NCBI GenBank assembly: GCA_018402525.1
Contig: JAGYIR010000005.1
Coordinates: 1-64,000, forward strand
Reading direction: 5' to 3'
Origin: Crocinitomicaceae bacterium
Lineage (GTDB): Bacteria > Bacteroidota > Bacteroidia > Flavobacteriales_D > Crocinitomicaceae
Length of the DNA: 64,000 nucleotides
A model generated the notes under the pieces. That model was not told the origin of the DNA and did not search any database. It was given only the letters and a program-made list of their open reading frames with translations. Positions 17,284 through 26,432 of this stretch are shown here, piece by piece (the stretch's first letter is position 1; each line of letters starts with the position of its first letter). The translations under genes were made by a program, and so were the position numbers.

Positions 17284-18189
17284 TTAAAAATATCCCTGTC
17301 TTTTTCTGTCTTCCATGGCGTTTTCCGATCTTTTATCGTCTGCTCTGTTTCCGCGTTCCGTTTGTCGCATTGCTGCAACTTCAGCTACAATTTTCTCCAA
17401 CGTATTTGCTTCAGATTCAATTCCACCAGTTATCGTTATGTCTCCTAGTGTTCTAAATCGAATTTTCTTTGTTTCTACCTGTTCGCTTTCATCTAGGGTG
17501 ATAAACTCAGAAACCGGAATCCATGAGTTATTTCTCCAAATCACTTTCCGCTCGTGGGCGAAGTAAATGGATGGGATTTCAATCTTCTCGCGATTTATGT
17601 AGTTCCAGACATCCATTTCTGTCCAATTGCTGATCGGAAAAACCCTAAAATGTTCTCCTATTTCGTGCTGACTATTGAATATACTCCACAATTCAGGACG
17701 TTGATTTTTCGGGTCCCATTGTCCGAAATCATCACGGTGTGAAAAAATTCGTTCTTTCGCGCGTGACTTTTCCTCATCTCTTCGTCCACCACCAATCGCA
17801 CAATCAATTTTCAGTTCCTCAATAGTGTCCAGCAGAGTAGTAATCTGCAAAACATTACGTGAAGCATGTTTTCCAACCTCTTCTACCACTTTCTTTTCAT
17901 CAATTGATTTTTGGACAGAACCGACAATTAAGCGAAGATCCAGATCCTCAACCAATTTATCTCTGAACGACATCGTTTCGGGGAAATTATGTCCCGTATC
18001 AATTTGTAACAAGGCAAACGGAATTTTGGCTGGATAAAATGCTTTTTTTGCCAAGTGAGTGACTAAAATCGAATCCTTCCCTCCAGAAAACAGAATCACA
18101 GGATGCTCAAACTTCGCGTAAACTTCTCGAAGAATGTAAATTGCTTCGGATTCTAATTCATCCAAATAATTTAGATAGTACCTGCTCAT
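17284..18189 (-). CDS. cysD: Sulfate adenylyltransferase small subunit CysD
   Basis: This 301-residue protein is the catalytic ATP pyrophosphatase-type subunit that joins sulfate to ATP to give APS, working with CysN. The PP-loop SGGKDS is at residues 35-40. LLQIDTGHNFPETMSFRD, GGGRRDEEKSRAKERIFS and the C-terminal ERGNRADDKR...KRQGYF ending are characteristic. The start overlaps the cysC stop by 4 nt (ATGA), indicating coupling. The inserted four-helix-bundle element follows immediately after its stop codon. Confidence 0.96.
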   Translation of the reverse strand: MSRYYLNYLDELESEAIYILREVYAKFEHPVILFSGGKDSILVTHLAKKAFYPAKIPFALLQIDTGHNFPETMSFRDKLVEDLDLRLIVGSVQKSIDEKKVVEEVGKHASRNVLQITTLLDTIEELKIDCAIGGGRRDEEKSRAKERIFSHRDDFGQWDPKNQRPELWSIFNSQHEIGEHFRVFPISNWTEMDVWNYINREKIEIPSIYFAHERKVIWRNNSWIPVSEFITLDESEQVETKKIRFRTLGDITITGGIESEANTLEKIVAEVAAMRQTERGNRADDKRSENAMEDRKRQGYF

Positions 18190-18773
18190 TTCAACATCAG
18201 TTTTTTGTCCAACGCTTCGTAAATTTTCATGAGGTGACTTTCCTTATTTTCTGGAGTTATCACAAAATCTGGTGCTGTCGGCTTTTCATACGTCGATGAC
18301 ACACCTGGCAACATAATCTCACCATTTCGCGCTTTTTGATAAAGTCCTTTTCTATCTCTTTTTTCGCAAGTTTCTACCGATGTATCCACAAAAATTTCAA
18401 CGTAATTATCTTCTCCTACCAATTTCTTTACTTGATTCCTATCCGTTTCAAATGGTGAAACAAACGCTGCGATTACAACAATTCCTGCGTCAACAAATAG
18501 TTTCGCAACCTCTCCAACGCGACGAATATTTTCTGCTCTATCTTCATCAGAAAACGAAAGATCTTTATTCAATCCATGCCGTAAAAAATCACCGTCCAAT
18601 ATAAATGTGCGTACTCCATTCATAAATAAACAGTGTTCGATTTCATCTGCCAATGTCGATTTTCCAGCACCTGAGAGACCTGTCAACCAAATCACAAAAG
18701 AAGCATGTCCATTTAGAGTATTTCTCATACCCTTATTTACGAGGAAACTATATGGAAAAATGTTATTTGACAT
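18186..18773 (-). CDS. cysC: Adenylylsulfate (APS) kinase CysC
   Basis: This 195-residue kinase phosphorylates APS to PAPS. The P-loop GLSGAGKST is at residues 32-40. ILDGDFLRHGLNKDLSFSDEDRAENIRRVGEVAKLF contains the APS-binding region, and FVDTSVETCEKRDRKGLYQKARNG is the lid. I chose the ATG at 18773; a GTG two codons upstream is possible. It is the first gene of the minus-strand cys run and has a well-formed promoter 49 nt upstream. Its presence means PAPS is made. Together with cysQ and no visible PAPS reductase, this points to sulfation as one use (inference). Confidence 0.95.
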   Translation of the reverse strand: MSNNIFPYSFLVNKGMRNTLNGHASFVIWLTGLSGAGKSTLADEIEHCLFMNGVRTFILDGDFLRHGLNKDLSFSDEDRAENIRRVGEVAKLFVDAGIVVIAAFVSPFETDRNQVKKLVGEDNYVEIFVDTSVETCEKRDRKGLYQKARNGEIMLPGVSSTYEKPTAPDFVITPENKESHLMKIYEALDKKLMLK

Positions 18774-18821
18774 TGGCACTTCAACTTCTCGACAATCGCA
18801 TTACTGCGTGCCGATATTTCA

Positions 18822-18850
18822 CAAATATACGGATTGAAAATGAGTGCAAA
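18822..18850 (-). promoter_or_regulatory. Promoter of the cysC operon
   Basis: On the minus strand TTTG (18850-18847) is followed after 17 nt by TATATTTG (18829-18822). Both elements fully match the Bacteroidota TTTG / TAnnTTTG consensus at accepted spacing. The leader to the cysC ATG would be about 45 nt. Confidence 0.7.
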
Positions 18851-19011
18851 TGCAACAATATAAATTTAAACAATAAGTGCTCATTTTAAAGCGTTTTGCA
18901 GTAAACTGAAATTTATTGAGCAAATTAAAAATAACCTGATTATCGGCTTTAATTTTACCGACATTTCCTTATCTTTAACGCCTTGAATAAATGTTTTAAA
19001 CACATTAGTTG

Positions 19012-20145
19012 ATGAAAAAAATTCAAATGGTTGATTTGGTTACTCAATACCAAAAGATAAAACCTGAAGTTGATGCCGCAATAATGGGCGTATTAGAGAC
19101 TGCTCAATTTATAAACGGACCAGAAGTACAATCCTTCCAAAAGGAATTGGAAACCTATTTAGGAGTGAAGCATGTTATTCCTTGTGCCAATGGTACAGAT
19201 GCTTTACAAATTGCATTAATGGCGCTCGGATTGAAGCCTGGAGATGAAGTTATCACACCTTCGTTTACCTTTATTGCGACGACAGAAGTCATCGCCCTAC
19301 TAGGTTTAAAACCAATTTTTGTCGATGTGGACAAAGATACGTTCTGCATTGACCCCGCATTGATTGAAGCCTCAATTACACCCAACACCAAGGCTATTGT
19401 CCCAGTGCATTTGTATGGACAAACATCGAACATGGAAGAGATTATGACAATCGCGAATAAACATAAATTGTATGTTATAGAGGATAATGCACAAGCGATA
19501 GGAAGTGACTACCACATGTCAACTGGTGATGTGAAATCTGGAGGTATTGGTCATATTGGCTGCACTTCATTTTTCCCATCTAAGAATCTTGGGTGTTATG
19601 GTGACGGTGGCGCTATTTTTACCAATGATGATGCGATGGCTGCAGCAATGCGTATGATTGTCAACCACGGTCAAAGCAAACGTTACTATCACGATGTCGT
19701 TGGTTGTAACTCACGTTTAGACAGTGTTCAAGCAGCAGTTTTGAGAATTAAACTACGACAACTTGATAATTACATTGATGCGCGAAGAAAAGTTGCTGAT
19801 TATTACGATAACTATTTTACCAACATTGAAGGAATTCACACGCCTGCGCGTGGCGACAAGTCACGACATGTCTTCCATCAATACACATTGATTTTAGAAG
19901 GTATTGATAGAGATGGTTTGAATGCGTTTCTTGCTGAAAGAGACATTCCATCAATGATTTACTATCCAGTTCCAGCACATAAACAAGAGATGTTTGCTTC
20001 ATTTGGAAGCGCATCGACTGATTTACCTGTTACAGACTGGTTAACGGAGCGTGTATTGTCTTTACCAATTCACACTGAAATGGAAGAAGATCAATTAGAA
20101 TTTATTTGTTCAAGCATCGCTGAATTTGTCAGTGTTAAAGCATAA
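19012..20145 (+). CDS. DegT/DnrJ/EryC1-family sugar aminotransferase (WbpE-like)
   Basis: This 377-residue PLP enzyme transfers an amino group to a keto-sugar nucleotide. The PLP lysine is Lys191 in SFFPSKNLGCYGDGGAI, and the conserved Asp of EDNAQA is residue 158. The N-terminal FINGPEVQSFQKELETYLGVKHVIPCANGTDAL is typical. With the dehydrogenase, oxidoreductase and acetyltransferase genes downstream it fits the WbpE role: amination of UDP-3-keto-GlcNAcA on the way to UDP-2,3-diacetamido-glucuronic acid. I chose the ATG at 19012 rather than the TTG one codon earlier. It opens an eight-gene plus-strand cluster. The WbpE assignment rests on the neighbours; other DegT enzymes look alike. Confidence 0.9.
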   Translation: MKKIQMVDLVTQYQKIKPEVDAAIMGVLETAQFINGPEVQSFQKELETYLGVKHVIPCANGTDALQIALMALGLKPGDEVITPSFTFIATTEVIALLGLKPIFVDVDKDTFCIDPALIEASITPNTKAIVPVHLYGQTSNMEEIMTIANKHKLYVIEDNAQAIGSDYHMSTGDVKSGGIGHIGCTSFFPSKNLGCYGDGGAIFTNDDAMAAAMRMIVNHGQSKRYYHDVVGCNSRLDSVQAAVLRIKLRQLDNYIDARRKVADYYDNYFTNIEGIHTPARGDKSRHVFHQYTLILEGIDRDGLNAFLAERDIPSMIYYPVPAHKQEMFASFGSASTDLPVTDWLTERVLSLPIHTEMEEDQLEFICSSIAEFVSVKA

Positions 20146-20148
20146 AAA

Positions 20149-21483
20149 ATGAAGAAAATCGCAGTCGTAGGTACTGGTTATGTAGGTTTGGTGACAGGGA
20201 CATGTTTCGCTGAAACTGGAAATCAGGTAATTTGTGTCGACATTGATGAAAAGAAAGTAAACCGCATGCGCAATGGCGAGGTTCCAATCTACGAACCTCA
20301 TTTAGACGTTCTTTTTGAACGAAATATCAAAGCAAACCGTCTTAGTTTCACGACAAGTTTGATTGAAGGAATTAAAGATGCTGAGATTATTTTTCTAGCA
20401 TTGCCAACGCCTCCAGGAGAAGATGGTTCCGCAGATTTATCCTACATACTTGGTGTAGCAGATGAGTTAGGAAAAATCATCACTGACTACAAGGTCATCG
20501 TTGATAAAAGTACGGTGCCAGTTGGAACGGCAGAAAAAGTGCACGCAGCAGTAGCAAAGAACGCCAAATGCGATTTTGACATCGTTTCAAATCCAGAATT
20601 TTTACGTGAAGGTTTTGCAGTAGACGATTTTCTGAAGCCTGACCGAGTAGTGATAGGAACGAGTTCTGTACGTGCTGAAAAAGTGATGGAACAATTGTAT
20701 AAACCGTTTGTGCGTCAAGGAAATCCGATCATTTTTATGGATGAAAAATCCGCTGAATTGACGAAATACGCTGCCAATTCATTTCTAGCGACCAAAATCA
20801 CATTCATGAATGAAGTTGCTAATTTTTGCGAACTGGTGGGGGCAGACGTCGATAAAGTACGTATCGGAATTGGTTCGGATGAACGCATTGGAAAGCGCTT
20901 CTTGTTTCCAGGAATTGGATACGGTGGATCTTGTTTCCCGAAAGATGTTCAAGCCTTGGTAAAAAGTGGCGCTGAAAACAATTTTAATTTTGAAATTCTT
21001 AATGCTGTGATGGCGGTGAATGAAAACCAAAAAACAGTCTTAATGCCTAAAATCAAAAACTTCTTCCGAGGAGATTTGAAAGGTAAGAAGGTTGCTGTTT
21101 GGGGATTAGCATTCAAACCCGATACTGACGATATTCGTGAAGCACCAGCGCTATATATGATTGATGCTTTATTGAATGAAGGAGCTTCTGTAACAGCATT
21201 TGACCCAGAAGCAATGGAAAATGTAAAAGAACTTATTGGTGATAAAATTGATTACGCAAGTGACGAATATACTGCACTGAATGGTGTCGATGCATTATTA
21301 ATTTGCACTGAGTGGGGTATTTTCAGGAATCCTGATTTTGATAAAATGGAGAAATTAATGAACGACAAAGTAATTTTTGATGGTCGTAATTTGTTCGACA
21401 ATGAAGAAATGAACAACAAAGGATTCTATTACAATTCCATTGGTAGAAAAACAGTCTCCACGCTTTCCAAAATTGAAAATTAA
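20149..21483 (+). CDS. ugd: UDP-glucose 6-dehydrogenase
   Basis: This 444-residue cytosolic enzyme oxidises UDP-glucose to UDP-glucuronate using two NAD. The N-terminal Rossmann motif is [12 protein letters not shown]. The [14 protein letters not shown] segment is typical of the UDP-glucose branch, and the catalytic cysteine is Cys262 in [10 protein letters not shown]. The second Rossmann half begins [20 protein letters not shown]. It starts 3 nt after the aminotransferase stop and overlaps the decarboxylase start by 1 nt (TAATG). Its product feeds the next enzyme. Confidence 0.95.
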   Translation: MKKIAVVGTGYVGLVTGTCFAETGNQVICVDIDEKKVNRMRNGEVPIYEPHLDVLFERNIKANRLSFTTSLIEGIKDAEIIFLALPTPPGEDGSADLSYILGVADELGKIITDYKVIVDKSTVPVGTAEKVHAAVAKNAKCDFDIVSNPEFLREGFAVDDFLKPDRVVIGTSSVRAEKVMEQLYKPFVRQGNPIIFMDEKSAELTKYAANSFLATKITFMNEVANFCELVGADVDKVRIGIGSDERIGKRFLFPGIGYGGSCFPKDVQALVKSGAENNFNFEILNAVMAVNENQKTVLMPKIKNFFRGDLKGKKVAVWGLAFKPDTDDIREAPALYMIDALLNEGASVTAFDPEAMENVKELIGDKIDYASDEYTALNGVDALLICTEWGIFRNPDFDKMEKLMNDKVIFDGRNLFDNEEMNNKGFYYNSIGRKTVSTLSKIEN

Positions 21484-22478
21484 TGGTTGAAAGAAAACGT
21501 ATTTTAATCACCGGAGCAGCAGGCTTTCTTGGTTCGCACTTATGTGATTTTTTCATCGCAAAGGACTATCACGTCATTGCCATGGATAACCTGATCACCG
21601 GTAGAATCGAAAATATTGAACACCTATTTCCATTGGAAAATTTTGAGTTTTGCAATCACGACGTGACAAAATTCATTCATGTTCCTGGAAATTTGGATTA
21701 TATACTTCATTTTGCATCACCGGCTAGTCCAATCGACTATTTGAAAATCCCCATTCAGACATTAAAAGTCGGATCACTCGGTATTCACAACTGTCTCGGA
21801 TTGGCGAAAGCTAAAAATGCACGAATCTTAATTGCTTCGACATCTGAAATTTATGGAGATCCAGAAGTTCACCCGCAAACAGAAGACTATTGGGGGCATG
21901 TGAATCCAGTTGGACCAAGAGGCGTGTACGATGAAGCAAAGCGTTTCCAAGAAGCAATAACAATGGCTTACCATACTTTTCATGGTTTAGAAACTCGAAT
22001 TGTGCGAATATTCAACACCTACGGACCACGCATGCGTCTGAACGACGGTCGCGTGCTGCCCGCGTTTATCGGTCAAGCATTGAGAGGAGAAGATTTAACC
22101 ATTTTTGGAGATGGATCGCAGACCCGTTCCTTTTGTTACGTGGATGACCTGGTTGAAGGCATCTATCGCTTATTGCTGAGTGATTGTTCTGATCCAGTTA
22201 ACATTGGTAATCCTTCAGAAATTAGCATTAAAGATTTCGCACAAGAGATTATAGAACTAACAGGAACAGATCAAAAAATCGTATTCAAAGGATTGCCTAC
22301 AGATGATCCGAAACAGCGCCAACCAGATATTACCAAAGCGCGACAATTGCTTGGGTGGGAACCAAAGATTGATCGAAAAGAAGGGTTGAAAAGAACCTAT
22401 GCGTATTTCAAAAGTCTACCCGAAGAGGAATTGACAGCGACAGCGCATTATAATTTTGAAAAATACATCGTACGCTAA
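21483..22478 (+). CDS. uxs: UDP-glucuronate decarboxylase (UDP-xylose synthase)
   Basis: This 331-residue extended SDR enzyme has the GAAGFLGSH nucleotide motif (residues 11-19) and the catalytic Tyr149-Lys153 in YDEAKR. The signature [18 protein letters not shown] preceding YDEAKR is characteristic of UXS enzymes, which convert UDP-GlcA to UDP-xylose. [10 protein letters not shown] and [17 protein letters not shown] follow as in the family. It is directly downstream of ugd, which supplies its substrate, and overlaps both neighbours by 1 nt. UDP-xylose would supply a xylose-containing glycan. Confidence 0.93.
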   Translation: MVERKRILITGAAGFLGSHLCDFFIAKDYHVIAMDNLITGRIENIEHLFPLENFEFCNHDVTKFIHVPGNLDYILHFASPASPIDYLKIPIQTLKVGSLGIHNCLGLAKAKNARILIASTSEIYGDPEVHPQTEDYWGHVNPVGPRGVYDEAKRFQEAITMAYHTFHGLETRIVRIFNTYGPRMRLNDGRVLPAFIGQALRGEDLTIFGDGSQTRSFCYVDDLVEGIYRLLLSDCSDPVNIGNPSEISIKDFAQEIIELTGTDQKIVFKGLPTDDPKQRQPDITKARQLLGWEPKIDRKEGLKRTYAYFKSLPEEELTATAHYNFEKYIVR

Positions 22479-23047
22479 TGAGTTATTTTGCACACGAAAC
22501 AGCAGTGATTGACGAAGGTTGCCAAATCGGCGAAGATGTCAAAATTTGGCATTTTTCCCACATCATGCCAAATTGCGTAATCGGTGATCGTTGTAATATC
22601 GGTCAAAACGTGGTGATTTCACCAGAAGTGATTCTTGGAAAAAACGTCAAAATCCAAAATAACGTTTCCATTTACACAGGCGTTATTTGCGAAGATGATG
22701 TATTTTTAGGTCCATCCATGGTATTTACCAACGTGATCAATCCACGAAGTGCTATCAACAGAAAAGCTGAATACGCCAAAACGATTGTTCGAAAAGGCGC
22801 AAGTATCGGCGCAAATGCTACGATTGTCTGTGGGCATGATATTGGCACCTTTGCATTTGTTGGCGCAGGTGCCGTGGTGACCAAAACCGTACCTGATTAT
22901 GCGCTCGTTGTAGGAAATCCAGCACGACAAATCGGTTGGATGAGCGAATACGGTGAGCGTTTGGAATTTGATGTGAATGGAGACGCCACTTGTCCTTCAA
23001 GCGGAGAAAAGTATAAATTAGAGAACCAAAAAGTGATTAAACTTTAA
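22478..23047 (+). CDS. Left-handed beta-helix N-acetyltransferase (WbpD-like)
   Basis: This 189-residue protein shows hexapeptide repeats through most of its length ([55 protein letters not shown]). These form a trimeric beta-helix. TRAIL-like insert [20 protein letters not shown] matches the WbpD/WlbB group, which uses acetyl-CoA to acetylate the 3-amino group of UDP-GlcNAc(3NH2)A. The ending [11 protein letters not shown]...[11 protein letters not shown] is also typical of that group. It overlaps uxs by 1 nt and precedes the matching oxidoreductase by 5 nt, which supports the pathway assignment. Confidence 0.9.
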   Translation: MSYFAHETAVIDEGCQIGEDVKIWHFSHIMPNCVIGDRCNIGQNVVISPEVILGKNVKIQNNVSIYTGVICEDDVFLGPSMVFTNVINPRSAINRKAEYAKTIVRKGASIGANATIVCGHDIGTFAFVGAGAVVTKTVPDYALVVGNPARQIGWMSEYGERLEFDVNGDATCPSSGEKYKLENQKVIKL

Positions 23048-23052
23048 TAAGC

Positions 23053-24090
23053 ATGTCGCAAAAAGAAGAAAAAATAAAATTTGCAGTCGTTGGTGCAGGA
23101 CACATTGGGAAACGTCACGCGGAAATGATTCGAAGAGACGAAGAATCGGAGTTGGTCGCAATGGTTGATGTTCGCTCTATGGAAGAATGCGACGCCACAC
23201 ATTTTGAAGTGCCATTTTTCAGTTCCATTGATGAATTGTTAGCTTCAGGAATTGATTTTGATGTTGCTAATATTTGCACACCAAACGGATTACACGCGGC
23301 GCAAAGTTTAGCCGCTCTCGAAGCAAAGAAACACGTGGTGTGTGAAAAACCAATGGGACTTTCCAAAGACAATTGCGAAAAAGTGATTTTTAAATCGCTT
23401 CAAATGTCCAAGCACGTTTTTTGTGTAATGCAGAACAGGTATTCTCCACCATCAGAATGGATTAAATCCATTATTGACGAGAAAAAATTGGGCGATATCT
23501 TCATGGTGCAATTGAATTGTTATTGGAACAGAGACGATCGCTATTACAAAAAAGGCGGTTGGAAAGGAACGGCAGATTTAGATGGAGGAACTTTGTTTAC
23601 ACAGTTTTCTCATTTCATTGATATCATGTATTGGCTCTTTGGAGACATCGACAACATCAGCGGGAAATTTGCCGATTTTACGCATAAAGACTCAACAGCT
23701 TTTGAAGATTCAGGCTTCGTGAATTTTGATTTTATTAACGGCGGGATGGGATCCATCAATTATTCTACCGCAGTCGCAGATCAAAATTTGGAGAGTTCAT
23801 TGACAATTGTTGGAAGTAAAGGAAGCGTGAAAATTGGCGGACAATACATGAACGAAGTTGAAGTTTGCAACGTTCAGGACTATGAAATGCCCGTTTTAAA
23901 AGAATCAAATCCTGCAAATGATTACGGACCGTATAAAGGTTCAGCGGCAAATCATAATTACGTTATAAAAAACGTCATCGATACATTAAAAGGAAGAACT
24001 ACGGCAACCACAAATGCATTAGAAGGTCTTAAAGTCGTAGAAATTATTGAAAGAATATACAAAGTAAGAAATGAGCAACTCGATTTATAA
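23053..24090 (+). CDS. Gfo/Idh/MocA-family sugar-nucleotide oxidoreductase (WbpB-like)
   Basis: This 345-residue enzyme has the N-terminal NAD motif VVGAGHIGKRH. It has the family motif CEKPMGLS, where Lys is catalytic, near residue 98. NRYSPPSEWIKSII and the LDGGTLFTQFSHFIDIMYWLFGD segment resemble WbpB/WlbA, which oxidises the 3-hydroxyl of UDP-GlcNAcA to a ketone before amination. The 3' end overlaps the dehydrogenase gene by 20 nt in another frame. All four enzymes needed for UDP-GlcNAc(3NAc)A (WbpA, B, E, D types) therefore occur in this cluster. Confidence 0.9.
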   Translation: MSQKEEKIKFAVVGAGHIGKRHAEMIRRDEESELVAMVDVRSMEECDATHFEVPFFSSIDELLASGIDFDVANICTPNGLHAAQSLAALEAKKHVVCEKPMGLSKDNCEKVIFKSLQMSKHVFCVMQNRYSPPSEWIKSIIDEKKLGDIFMVQLNCYWNRDDRYYKKGGWKGTADLDGGTLFTQFSHFIDIMYWLFGDIDNISGKFADFTHKDSTAFEDSGFVNFDFINGGMGSINYSTAVADQNLESSLTIVGSKGSVKIGGQYMNEVEVCNVQDYEMPVLKESNPANDYGPYKGSAANHNYVIKNVIDTLKGRTTATTNALEGLKVVEIIERIYKVRNEQLDL

Positions 24091-25375
24091 TAAACTACTT
24101 AGTAAAGATACAACCCTAGCGGTAATTGGACTTGGATACGTTGGACTTCCAATCGCTTTAGAATTCGCACGAAAAATTAAAGTCGTTGGATTTGACATCA
24201 ATGATGAGCGCGTTGAATTGATGAAGAAAAATATTGATCCAAGCAATGAGCTAGACGCTTCGGAATTTGAAGGATGTGATATTACGTTTACTTCAAACAT
24301 TGAAGATTTAAAGGATGTAACATTTTTTGTTGTCGCTGTTCCAACACCAATTGATGATGCAAATCTACCGAATCTAAAACCACTTTTAAGTGCGACAGCA
24401 ACTGTTGGAAAAGTCTTGAAAAAAGGAGATTTCGTTGTCTTCGAATCTACGGTTTATCCAGGATGTACAGAAGAAGATTGCGTTCCTGTATTGGAAGAAG
24501 TATCAGGATTAAAATTCCGGGATGATTTCAAAATCGGTTACTCGCCAGAGCGCATCAATCCAGGGGACAAAGAACATACGCTTCAAAACGTGATCAAAGT
24601 CGTTTCCGGTTGTTGCGATGAATCGTTAGAGGAAATTGCAAAGACATATGAATTGGTTGTTGGCGCTGGTGTACATCGTGCGACTTCACTCAAAGTGGCT
24701 GAAGCAGCTAAAATTATTGAAAATACCCAACGTGACGTCAACATCGCTTTAATTAACGAACTTTCGATCATCTTTAATAAGTTAAATATTAACACCTTTG
24801 ACGTGCTTGAAGCAGCTGGAACGAAATGGAATTTCTTGAAGTTTTCACCAGGTTTGGTGGGTGGACATTGCATTGGTGTTGATCCTTACTATTTAACGCA
24901 CAAAGCACAGCAAGCTGGTTATCATTCAAAAGTTATTACCAGTGGTCGCTACGTGAATGATTCCATGGGGTTCTACATTGGTAAACAAACCGTGAAGAAA
25001 ATTCTAGCAAAAGGAAAGCACATTCAAGACGCGAAAGTCCTAGTAATGGGTGCTACCTTTAAAGAAGACGTGAGCGATATTCGAAATTCAAAAGTGATTG
25101 ATATTATTAATGAATTGAAGTCATTTCAAGTGAAAGTCGACTTGGTTGATCCACACGCATCTTCAGACGAAATGATGCACGAATACAGTGTGGGACTGGT
25201 TGCCAATGCAACAAATGATTACGATGCAATCATTGTCGCTGTGAATCACAAAGAATATAAAAGTTTAACTGAAAGCGATTTTAAAGCCATGATGAAGGAT
25301 GACAAAGGCGTCTTTGTTGACGTCAAAGGAATTTTCAAAGGAAAAATTAAGGACCTCGAATACTGGAGTTTATAG
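24071..25375 (+). CDS. UDP-N-acetylhexosamine 6-dehydrogenase (WbpA/TviB-like)
   Basis: This 434-residue nucleotide-sugar dehydrogenase has LAVIGLGYVGLPIALEF (residues 17-33), the catalytic Cys267 in VGGHCIGVDPYYL, and VLVMGATFKEDVSDIRNSKV in the C-terminal half. The GGHCIGVDPYYLTHKAQ form distinguishes the UDP-GlcNAc/GalNAc/ManNAc dehydrogenases from Ugd (GGSCFPKD). In this context oxidation of UDP-GlcNAc to UDP-GlcNAcA is most likely, the first step toward the diacetamido uronic acid. The stop is 1 nt from the next ATG. A WbpO-type (GalNAc) specificity cannot be excluded. Confidence 0.9.
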   Translation: MSNSIYNKLLSKDTTLAVIGLGYVGLPIALEFARKIKVVGFDINDERVELMKKNIDPSNELDASEFEGCDITFTSNIEDLKDVTFFVVAVPTPIDDANLPNLKPLLSATATVGKVLKKGDFVVFESTVYPGCTEEDCVPVLEEVSGLKFRDDFKIGYSPERINPGDKEHTLQNVIKVVSGCCDESLEEIAKTYELVVGAGVHRATSLKVAEAAKIIENTQRDVNIALINELSIIFNKLNINTFDVLEAAGTKWNFLKFSPGLVGGHCIGVDPYYLTHKAQQAGYHSKVITSGRYVNDSMGFYIGKQTVKKILAKGKHIQDAKVLVMGATFKEDVSDIRNSKVIDIINELKSFQVKVDLVDPHASSDEMMHEYSVGLVANATNDYDAIIVAVNHKEYKSLTESDFKAMMKDDKGVFVDVKGIFKGKIKDLEYWSL

Positions 25376-25376
25376 G

Positions 25377-26432
25377 ATGAATTGGAGAAAAAACATATTG
25401 ATTACGGGAGGGGCAGGATTTATTGGATCACACCTCGTTCGTTTGATGGTAAATAAATACCCTTCGTACAGAATTATATGTTTGGATAAATTGACTTATG
25501 CGGGAAACCTGAAAAACCTGACTGATGTGGAAAATGCTCCCAACTATGCCTTTGTAAAAGCAGATATTGTTGATGCGAATGCCGTGGAAACCGTTTTTAA
25601 CGAATATCAAATCACTGATGTTATCCATTTAGCGGCAGAATCGCACGTCGATCGGTCGATTGAAGGTCCGATGGAATTTGTAATGACCAATGTGGTTGGT
25701 ACAGTAAACTTGTTGCAAAAAGCGAAGGACTTTTGGAAAGGTGATCACCACGTATTTCACCATGTGTCAACGGATGAAGTGTATGGCTCCCTCGGAAATG
25801 AAGGCTTATTTACTGAGGAAACAGCATATGATCCACGAAGTCCCTATTCAGCTTCAAAAGCATCGTCGGATCATTTTGTAAATGCTTTTTACCATACGTA
25901 TGGTTTGCCAATTAAAATATCGAATTGTTCGAATAATTATGGAAGTCACCATTTCCCTGAGAAATTAATTCCATTGATGATTAACAACATTGTACATAAA
26001 AAGCCATTGCCAGTCTACGGTAAAGGAGAAAATGTACGCGACTGGTTGTGGGTAAATGACCATGCCAGTGCAATTGATACAATTTTTCACAAGGGCAGAA
26101 TTGGAGAATCGTACAATGTAGGAGGATTAAATGAATGGACGAACATCGATTTGGTGCGTCATTTATGTCGACTTCTCGATAATAAATTGAACCGTCGAGC
26201 AGGTGAAAGCGAAGAATTGATCACTTTTGTGACTGATCGTGCTGGACATGATTTGCGGTATGCGATTGATGCAACCAAAATTGAAAAAGAATTGGGCTGG
26301 AAGCCGTCGATTACCTTTGAAGAAGGGTTGGAAAAAACCGTTGATTGGTATTTGGAAAATACGGCCTGGGTCGATGAAATTACCAGTGGTAGTTACCGAA
26401 ACTACTACGAAAAAATGTATCAAAATCGATAA
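25377..26432 (+). CDS. rfbB: dTDP-glucose 4,6-dehydratase
   Basis: This 351-residue extended SDR enzyme converts dTDP-glucose to dTDP-4-keto-6-deoxyglucose. It has GGAGFIGSH (residues 11-19), HLAAESHVDRSI, the active-site triplet Thr132-Asp133-Glu134 in VSTDEVYG, and Tyr157/Lys161 in YSASKAS. NCSNNYGSHHFPEKLIPL and ENVRDWLWVNDH are diagnostic. I chose the ATG at 25377, just after the previous stop; the frame is open further upstream but overlaps the dehydrogenase. Its usual partners rfbA, rfbC and rfbD are absent from the window, so the final deoxysugar is not defined here. Confidence 0.94.
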   Translation: MNWRKNILITGGAGFIGSHLVRLMVNKYPSYRIICLDKLTYAGNLKNLTDVENAPNYAFVKADIVDANAVETVFNEYQITDVIHLAAESHVDRSIEGPMEFVMTNVVGTVNLLQKAKDFWKGDHHVFHHVSTDEVYGSLGNEGLFTEETAYDPRSPYSASKASSDHFVNAFYHTYGLPIKISNCSNNYGSHHFPEKLIPLMINNIVHKKPLPVYGKGENVRDWLWVNDHASAIDTIFHKGRIGESYNVGGLNEWTNIDLVRHLCRLLDNKLNRRAGESEELITFVTDRAGHDLRYAIDATKIEKELGWKPSITFEEGLEKTVDWYLENTAWVDEITSGSYRNYYEKMYQNR

